Below are positions 59,068 through 64,000 of a stretch of 64,000 nt of DNA, in pieces. The notes beneath the pieces were generated by a model. It had not been told where the DNA came from. It saw only the letters and a list, made by a program, of their open reading frames with translations, and ran no database searches. The stretch's first letter is position 1, and each line of letters starts with the position of its first letter. This DNA comes from Methylococcaceae bacterium (GTDB taxonomy: Bacteria > Pseudomonadota > Gammaproteobacteria > Methylococcales > Methylomonadaceae): contig JAUYBL010000007.1 in the NCBI GenBank assembly GCA_030693065.1, forward strand, positions 204,710 through 268,709, read 5' to 3'. Both the position numbers and the translations under genes were made by a program.

Positions 59068-59964
59068 CTACAAATACTTAAACAGCGACAGGTTTTGCAC
59101 TTTAGCAAACGACTGTTGTGCTGCTTGTAGCGAGGTATTTTGCAGATTGAATTTGCTAATCGCCGAGGCGTAATCCAAATCTTCTGTGTCAGAAAGCACT
59201 TTGGTCATTTCCGCCGCGTAATCAAGATGATTTTCTTCTTGCCGATCCAGCGTATTGAGCCTGACACCGACTGACGATTGCGTGGTGATTATTTTATCCA
59301 GTGCGGTTTTCAAATCGTCCAATGACGCGGCACTGGGGGTGTTGTTTTTCATCGCAGTGGCGAATTTATCGATAGCTTCCAAGGTGCTATCGACGCCCGG
59401 TGTACCAAAGACGCTGGTGCCTAAATCGCCATCTGCCATTTGCCGATCGGCGCTTATTTGTAACACACGCGGACCGCTTGCGCTGCCGCCGTAACTATAA
59501 AGTCCTGAGCCTGGAGCGGTTTCGGTAAAGCTTGGTTGGTTACTGTTAAATCCAGAAAATATATACTCGCCGTTAGCATTTTGGGTGTTCGCCAAGCCGG
59601 CTAATTGCTCGTTAAGTGCGCGCATTTCTGTGGCAATCGCAATCCGATCACTGGGTGAATTGCTGCCATTTAAGCCTTGCACGCCCAAGTCTTTGACTTT
59701 GTGCATCAAGTCCACAGCGCTCTGTAATACGCCATCTGCCAATCCTAACCGTTGCCTGGTCGAGTTGATGTTGCTTTGATATTGCTCGGTTTGTTTAATC
59801 GTTTGGTTAAGATCAACTACCTTGGCAGCAGCCATTGGATCATCGGCAGGCGTCAGATTTTTTTTACCGGATGACAACTGCATCTGGGTTTTGTTCATCT
59901 TGGCTTGTTGGTCAAGCAATGAGCTGAGACTGGTTTGTTGAGTAAAAGCGGTTGAAATACGCAT
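59068..59964 (-). CDS. flgL: Flagellar hook-filament junction protein FlgL
   Basis: 298 residues. The N-terminal helix (MRISTAFTQQTSLSSLLDQQ, then KMNKTQMQLSSGKKNLTPAD) and the C-terminal coiled-coil segment (DYASAISKFNLQNTSLQAAQ) match the flagellin/FlgL family. It joins the hook (through FlgK) to the filament. It follows flgK after 9 bases. Confidence 0.94.
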   Translation of the reverse strand: MRISTAFTQQTSLSSLLDQQAKMNKTQMQLSSGKKNLTPADDPMAAAKVVDLNQTIKQTEQYQSNINSTRQRLGLADGVLQSAVDLMHKVKDLGVQGLNGSNSPSDRIAIATEMRALNEQLAGLANTQNANGEYIFSGFNSNQPSFTETAPGSGLYSYGGSASGPRVLQISADRQMADGDLGTSVFGTPGVDSTLEAIDKFATAMKNNTPSAASLDDLKTALDKIITTQSSVGVRLNTLDRQEENHLDYAAEMTKVLSDTEDLDYASAISKFNLQNTSLQAAQQSFAKVQNLSLFKYL

Positions 59965-59973
59965 AATAATCTC

Positions 59974-61596
59974 CTAGCGCACCGCGCCAAGCAAAGTATC
60001 GAATAATGACTTGGTGATTGAAATTGACTGGGCCGATGCTTGATAAGCATTTTGAAATTTAATCAGATTGGCCGCTTCTTCATCCAAATTAACGCCAGCT
60101 AAATTTTCTCGCGACGTTTTTGCCTGATTAAGCACCACTTCTTGTGCTGCACTGCTGATACTGGCGGCATGGGTCAGATCGCCAACTTTGGCAACCAATT
60201 GTCCATAAACTTCAGTAAACGATGATTTACCCCCCAATAAAGCGGCTTTACTTTCCAGTTGGGCCATTTTTAAGGCGTTGGTATTATCGCCAGGGCCAGC
60301 GGTTGGATTGCTCGCGGCGGCAATTTGTCTGGGGTCGGTGATGGCGACAGTAAGCTTTTTCGCCGCTTCCATCGTGGGCCTGACTAAAAAGCTGTCGCCC
60401 GCATTCAAGCCGCTGGGCGTTAGCGTAAATCCGGGGCCGGTAATGGGTGAGCCGGCATAAGTCGTTGTGGTGTTATCGCTTAATTGTTTTAACTGGTAGT
60501 TGGTGCCATCGTAACTCAACAAATAATCACTGGCTGCCAAATTGGTGCTGGGGGCTGAATAGCTGGCAGTCAGTGTGCCCGGACCAGATTGATTGGCAAA
60601 CACGGGGATAGCAGGCGCACCAAAGTTAAATAAAGGTGTGCCGGAGTTACCGTTTAAATCGCGTCCGGAGGTTTGCAGCGCATTAAATTCAGTCGCGAAG
60701 CCAGCGGCAATCAAGCCCAATTGATTTTGCGCGGGATCTAACACGTCATCTCTAAATTTAAGTGCCCCGGCTAATTCACCGCCAGTCACTTGATTGGTTA
60801 TATTTTGGCCGTTAATCAAAACATTTTTTTGTGACGCATCGGTTGCTGAATTTCCAAGCGACATACGCGAGGCATTGAGCCCCAGCACCAACGATTGACC
60901 ACTGCCGACAAACACGCTCATAGAGCCATCGGCCTGAGCCACTGTTGACACGCTGATTTTTTCGGCAATTTTGGCAACTAATGCATCGCGCTGATCGAGT
61001 AAGTCATTCGGTAAGCGCTCAGTTGAAGACAGGCCGGATTCGATGATGATTTTGCCATTGAGCTCAGCGATACTTTTAGCGTAACTGTTGATGTCATCAG
61101 TAATCGCCTGCATTTGGTTATTGGTTTGCTGACGCAAGGCATTAAATTGAGTCGATAAATTTGTAAACTGGTCAGTTAAAGATTCCGCGTTAGACAGCAT
61201 CACCTGTCTGGCGGGTATCGAGGCCGGATCATTGGCCACTTCATTCACGGCACTAAAAAATGCTTTTAGGGTAGGCGATAAACCGGTCGATTGATTGGCA
61301 ATCAGGTTGTCGACTTGCGAGGCCATTTTATAAAAACCATTGGTTTCTGAAAATGCCGAGGTAGAAGTGTTTAGTTGACCGGTAATAAATTGATCATAGC
61401 TGCGTGCGACCGTGGCGACATTAACGCCGTTACCAATAAAACCGACGCCGCTATAGTCTGATTGGCGCGTCGCGTATTCGGTACGCTGACGGCTGTAGCC
61501 CTCGGTGTTGACGTTGGCAATGTTATGACTGGCGGTTTCCAAGGACCGCTGTGCGGCCATCAACCCAGATAATGCAGTACCGATAATGCTGCTCAT
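59974..61596 (-). CDS. flgK: Flagellar hook-associated protein FlgK
   Basis: 540 residues. N-terminal rod/hook signature (GTALSGLMAAQRSLETASHN, IANVNTEGYSRQRTEY) and C-terminal VNLDEEAANLIKFQNAYQAS are diagnostic. It is secreted by the flagellar export system and forms the first hook-filament junction ring. The start overlaps the flgJ stop codon (ATGA). Confidence 0.96.
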   Translation of the reverse strand: MSSIIGTALSGLMAAQRSLETASHNIANVNTEGYSRQRTEYATRQSDYSGVGFIGNGVNVATVARSYDQFITGQLNTSTSAFSETNGFYKMASQVDNLIANQSTGLSPTLKAFFSAVNEVANDPASIPARQVMLSNAESLTDQFTNLSTQFNALRQQTNNQMQAITDDINSYAKSIAELNGKIIIESGLSSTERLPNDLLDQRDALVAKIAEKISVSTVAQADGSMSVFVGSGQSLVLGLNASRMSLGNSATDASQKNVLINGQNITNQVTGGELAGALKFRDDVLDPAQNQLGLIAAGFATEFNALQTSGRDLNGNSGTPLFNFGAPAIPVFANQSGPGTLTASYSAPSTNLAASDYLLSYDGTNYQLKQLSDNTTTTYAGSPITGPGFTLTPSGLNAGDSFLVRPTMEAAKKLTVAITDPRQIAAASNPTAGPGDNTNALKMAQLESKAALLGGKSSFTEVYGQLVAKVGDLTHAASISSAAQEVVLNQAKTSRENLAGVNLDEEAANLIKFQNAYQASAQSISITKSLFDTLLGAVR

Positions 61597-62633
61597 GACA
61601 ATGACTCGGTTGAAGCAATTTTAATTTCGTCCATGGCACTCATAGAGTTGCTTTGGTAAATACTCATTACTTTTTCCGCGTAACGAGGATCGGTCGCATA
61701 GCCTGCTTGTTGCAGCTCATGCATATAGCGTTGGGTATTACCGGCTTGTTTTAATGCCTGCTGATAACGCGGATTGCTTTTAATAAAGTCGACATAGTCG
61801 TTAAAACTTTCTTTAAACGACCCATAAGTTCTAAATCCTGCATTCACCTTTTGCGCGACGCCATGGTCAAATTCCAGCGTTGACACCTTAGCTTGTGGGC
61901 CTTGCCACGATTTATCGGCCTTGATGTTGAAAACATTAAAACTGCTTTCGCCGTCGCGGGTTTTAATCAATGATTTTCCCCAGCCGCTTTCTAATGCTGC
62001 CTGCGCCAAAATAGCTTTAGGTTCAACACCCAGTTCTTTAGCGGCTTGCTCGGCATAAGGCTGGAGTTGCCGGACAAATTGTTCAGCAGACCTTATTGGT
62101 CCAGCCGATTCACCCTTGGCGGTGATGGGTGTGATGTCTTGCTTTAACTTGCTGGTATCGTGCGGATACGAGCTAATAGTCACTGCACCGTCTTGATATT
62201 CAGATCCCGGCTGCACAGCTTTGGCCGCGGCAGGCGCATCACCGGCATGGGTATGTTGTATCGAGCCTTTGTCGGCACTGGAAGAGCGGTTGAGAAAATC
62301 TTCTGTTTCTAATTTTTCTTGTTTGTCTTCGGGCTCTTCTTTACGCATTTGCTTAACGATTAAATCAGCCAGTCCAATGCCTGGTTTGCCGGCCAGATGC
62401 ACGGCCAGCTGTTGATCGTACATGTCGTTATAAAACTTGCTTTGGTCATTATCCAGAATGCCTTCTGCCAATTTGGCTTCCCGCATGCCTTTCAATACAT
62501 TGTTGATAAATATCGATTCAAACTGCTTGGCAACTTCCTTGAGTGCTTCCGGCGATTCCTTTCTGGCATCGTTTTTAAGCTTGGCCAGACCATTAAAATC
62601 GGTATAGACATCGGCGTTATTGACGTTTTGCAT
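61593..62633 (-). CDS. flgJ: Flagellar rod assembly protein / muramidase FlgJ
   Basis: 346 residues from the ATG at 62633, which has GGAG 8 bases upstream; a TTG 6 bases earlier is too close to it. The N-terminal rod-capping domain (VAKQFESIFINNVLKGMREA, MYDQQLAVHLAGKPGIGLAD) and C-terminal glucosaminidase domain (AKAILAQ-type PKAILAQAALESGWGKSLIK with the catalytic Glu) are both present. It makes room in peptidoglycan for the rod. Coupled to flgK. Confidence 0.95.
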   Translation of the reverse strand: MQNVNNADVYTDFNGLAKLKNDARKESPEALKEVAKQFESIFINNVLKGMREAKLAEGILDNDQSKFYNDMYDQQLAVHLAGKPGIGLADLIVKQMRKEEPEDKQEKLETEDFLNRSSSADKGSIQHTHAGDAPAAAKAVQPGSEYQDGAVTISSYPHDTSKLKQDITPITAKGESAGPIRSAEQFVRQLQPYAEQAAKELGVEPKAILAQAALESGWGKSLIKTRDGESSFNVFNIKADKSWQGPQAKVSTLEFDHGVAQKVNAGFRTYGSFKESFNDYVDFIKSNPRYQQALKQAGNTQRYMHELQQAGYATDPRYAEKVMSIYQSNSMSAMDEIKIASTESLS

Positions 62634-62647
62634 GACCAACGCTCCTA

Positions 62648-63751
62648 CTAAATAACAATTAACTCAGCCCGTAATGCGCCAGCTGATTTAAGCGCTTCCA
62701 AAATAGCCACCAAATCACTGGGAGCCGCGCCGACGTTATTGACTGCTTTAACAATTTGATCCAATGACACGCCGGGATTAAAGACAAACATGTGGTTTTT
62801 TTCTTCTTCGACTTTTACGTCCGATTTAGGTGTGACCACGGTTTTGCCATCTGAGAATGCATTAGGCTGACTGACTTGCGGATTTTCACTGATCGTTACC
62901 GTCAAACTGCCATGCGACACCGCGGCAGGTTGCACTCTGACTTTGCTGTTAATGACAACTGTACCGGTACGTGAGTTAACGATAATTCGTGCCGGAGCGT
63001 CATCAGGAGAGACGTCCATATTCTCAACCATCGATGCAAAAATCACTTTTTGACCGGGGTCAATGGGGGCATTAACTTTGATCGACGTTGCATCCAACGG
63101 TTTGGCGGTATTGGGTCCAAGCACTTTATTGATGGACTCAGCTACCCGGCTGGCAGTGGTGAAATCAGACGCATGTAAGTTAAAGGTTAAGGAATTGCTT
63201 TCTGTAAATGGCGCATTGACAGCCCGTTCGACAGTGGCACCATTTGGTATACGACCAACACTGGGATTATTAACGGTAACACTGGAACCATCCTGACCCG
63301 ATGCCGATAATCCGCTAACCACCAAACTGCCTTGGGCGATTGCATACACCTGACCATCCGCACCTTTAAGTGGGCTCATTAATAAGGTACCGCCACGTAA
63401 ACTTTTTGCATCACCAATTGAAGACACGGTGACATCAATTTGTTGACCTGGTTTAGAAAAAGCCGGAAGTTCAGCCTGAACGGCTACTGCGGCGATGTTT
63501 TTGGCTTTTGGATCGACGCCGGGCGGAAAAGTCACTCCCAAGCGCGCCAACATGCTGCGTAAACTTTGTCCGGTAAATAAGGTTTTGTCGCCAGATTTAT
63601 CTAAACCGGTGACCAAGCCATAACCCACCAGTTGATTAGTGCGCACGCCTTCAATACTGGCAATATCTTTAATACGCTCAGCATAAGCCGCATCAACACA
63701 GACAGTGGCGACTAAAACCAACCAGCCAAACTGCTTAAGTAACGTTTTCAT
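62648..63751 (-). CDS. flgI: Flagellar P-ring protein FlgI
   Basis: 367 residues from the ATG at 63751 with Shine-Dalgarno GGTGGAG; a longer upstream frame overlaps flgH and is rejected. Signal peptide ending VDAAYA, then the FlgI core ([40 protein letters not shown]). C-terminal [20 protein letters not shown] is typical. It forms the periplasmic bushing around the rod. Confidence 0.96.
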   Translation of the reverse strand: MKTLLKQFGWLVLVATVCVDAAYAERIKDIASIEGVRTNQLVGYGLVTGLDKSGDKTLFTGQSLRSMLARLGVTFPPGVDPKAKNIAAVAVQAELPAFSKPGQQIDVTVSSIGDAKSLRGGTLLMSPLKGADGQVYAIAQGSLVVSGLSASGQDGSSVTVNNPSVGRIPNGATVERAVNAPFTESNSLTFNLHASDFTTASRVAESINKVLGPNTAKPLDATSIKVNAPIDPGQKVIFASMVENMDVSPDDAPARIIVNSRTGTVVINSKVRVQPAAVSHGSLTVTISENPQVSQPNAFSDGKTVVTPKSDVKVEEEKNHMFVFNPGVSLDQIVKAVNNVGAAPSDLVAILEALKSAGALRAELIVI

Positions 63752-63764
63752 GTCCAACTCCACC

Positions 63765-64000
63765 CTAAAACGGGAACCACGCACTAAAGAAAATTCTTGA
63801 TACCCAGCCCATTTTGCTGGCATCGGCCATGGCGCCGTCACCGGTATACATCAAGGTTGCATCGGCCACTTTGTCGGATGAAATGATGTTGTTGGCGCTG
63901 ATGTCGATCGGCCGGACGATACCGGAGAGCCGGATAAACTCATCGCCCTGATTTAGCGTCACGCGCTTCTCGCCACGTACTTTTAAATTGCCGTTGGGTA
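63765..64000 (-). CDS. flgH: Flagellar L-ring lipoprotein FlgH, C-terminal part
   Basis: Minus-strand frame entering from the right edge: [40 protein letters not shown], then [15 protein letters not shown] and the end [15 protein letters not shown]. This is the conserved C-terminal third of FlgH, the outer-membrane ring subunit. It ends 13 bases before flgI. The start lies outside the window. Confidence 0.95.
   Translation of the reverse strand, partial: PNGNLKVRGEKRVTLNQGDEFIRLSGIVRPIDISANNIISSDKVADATLMYTGDGAMADASKMGWVSRIFFSAWFPF

Overview
The window comes from the chromosome of a gammaproteobacterial methanotroph (order Methylococcales). The main evidence is a complete soluble methane monooxygenase (sMMO) operon, mmoXYBZDC with mmoG, whose hydroxylase alpha subunit has the same length and active-site numbering as the Methylococcus capsulatus protein. 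The order gyrB-recF-dnaN-dnaA / rpmH-rnpA-yidD-yidC-mnmE, the PilVWXY1E minor-pilin cluster and the flagellar flg genes also fit a gammaproteobacterium. The genus cannot be fixed from the sequence alone; a Methylomonas- or Methylovulum-like organism is a guess.

Layout. 1-2096: 5' part of tex (minus strand). 2097-10208: sMMO operon behind a sigma-54 promoter, followed, after a terminator, by a BLUF blue-light sensor gene, a small unknown gene and the chaperonin-like mmoG; mmoQ, mmoS and mmoR are not adjacent. 10209-10857: repeat element, terminator and a Uma2-family remnant. 10858-18244: minor pilins and PilY1. 18355-29870: housekeeping genes (ubiD, prlC, pcnB, folK, panB, panC, thyA, lgt). 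29871-31738: scar region with an antitoxin gene cut by an IS21-like remnant, plus a hicAB operon. 31932-39410: first type I restriction-modification (RM) locus hsdMS-(DUF559)-hsdR, minus strand. 39774-49899: replication-origin region, with two parS sites inside the 3' end of recF, DnaA boxes between dnaA and dnaN, and the rpmH-rnpA-yidD-yidC-mnmE run. 49994-57267: second, composite type I RM locus. 57478-58101: gmk. 58289-64000: DUF3530 protein and flgL-flgK-flgJ-flgI-flgH (minus strand).

The strongest candidate for an undescribed system is 49994-57267. Its order is hsdM, hepT, mntA fused in frame to hsdS, fic, hsdR. HepT carries the RX4HXY motif and the MntA domain carries GSX10DXD, the two signatures of the HEPN/MNT (AMPylating) toxin-antitoxin family, and the antitoxin domain is joined to the DNA-recognition subunit of the RM enzyme. 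A Fic AMP-transferase with its own operator-like palindromes lies before hsdR. The inference is an RM system whose loss or mis-assembly would release a toxin.

Other points of interest are the BLUF sensor beside sMMO, an MmoG with an Asn at the chaperonin catalytic-Asp position, likely non-canonical starts for pcnB (AUU) and rnpA, and three families of short palindromic repeats, one nested inside the others, that have been absorbed in frame into hsdR, pilX and a DUF559 gene. No tRNA, rRNA or CRISPR array was seen.
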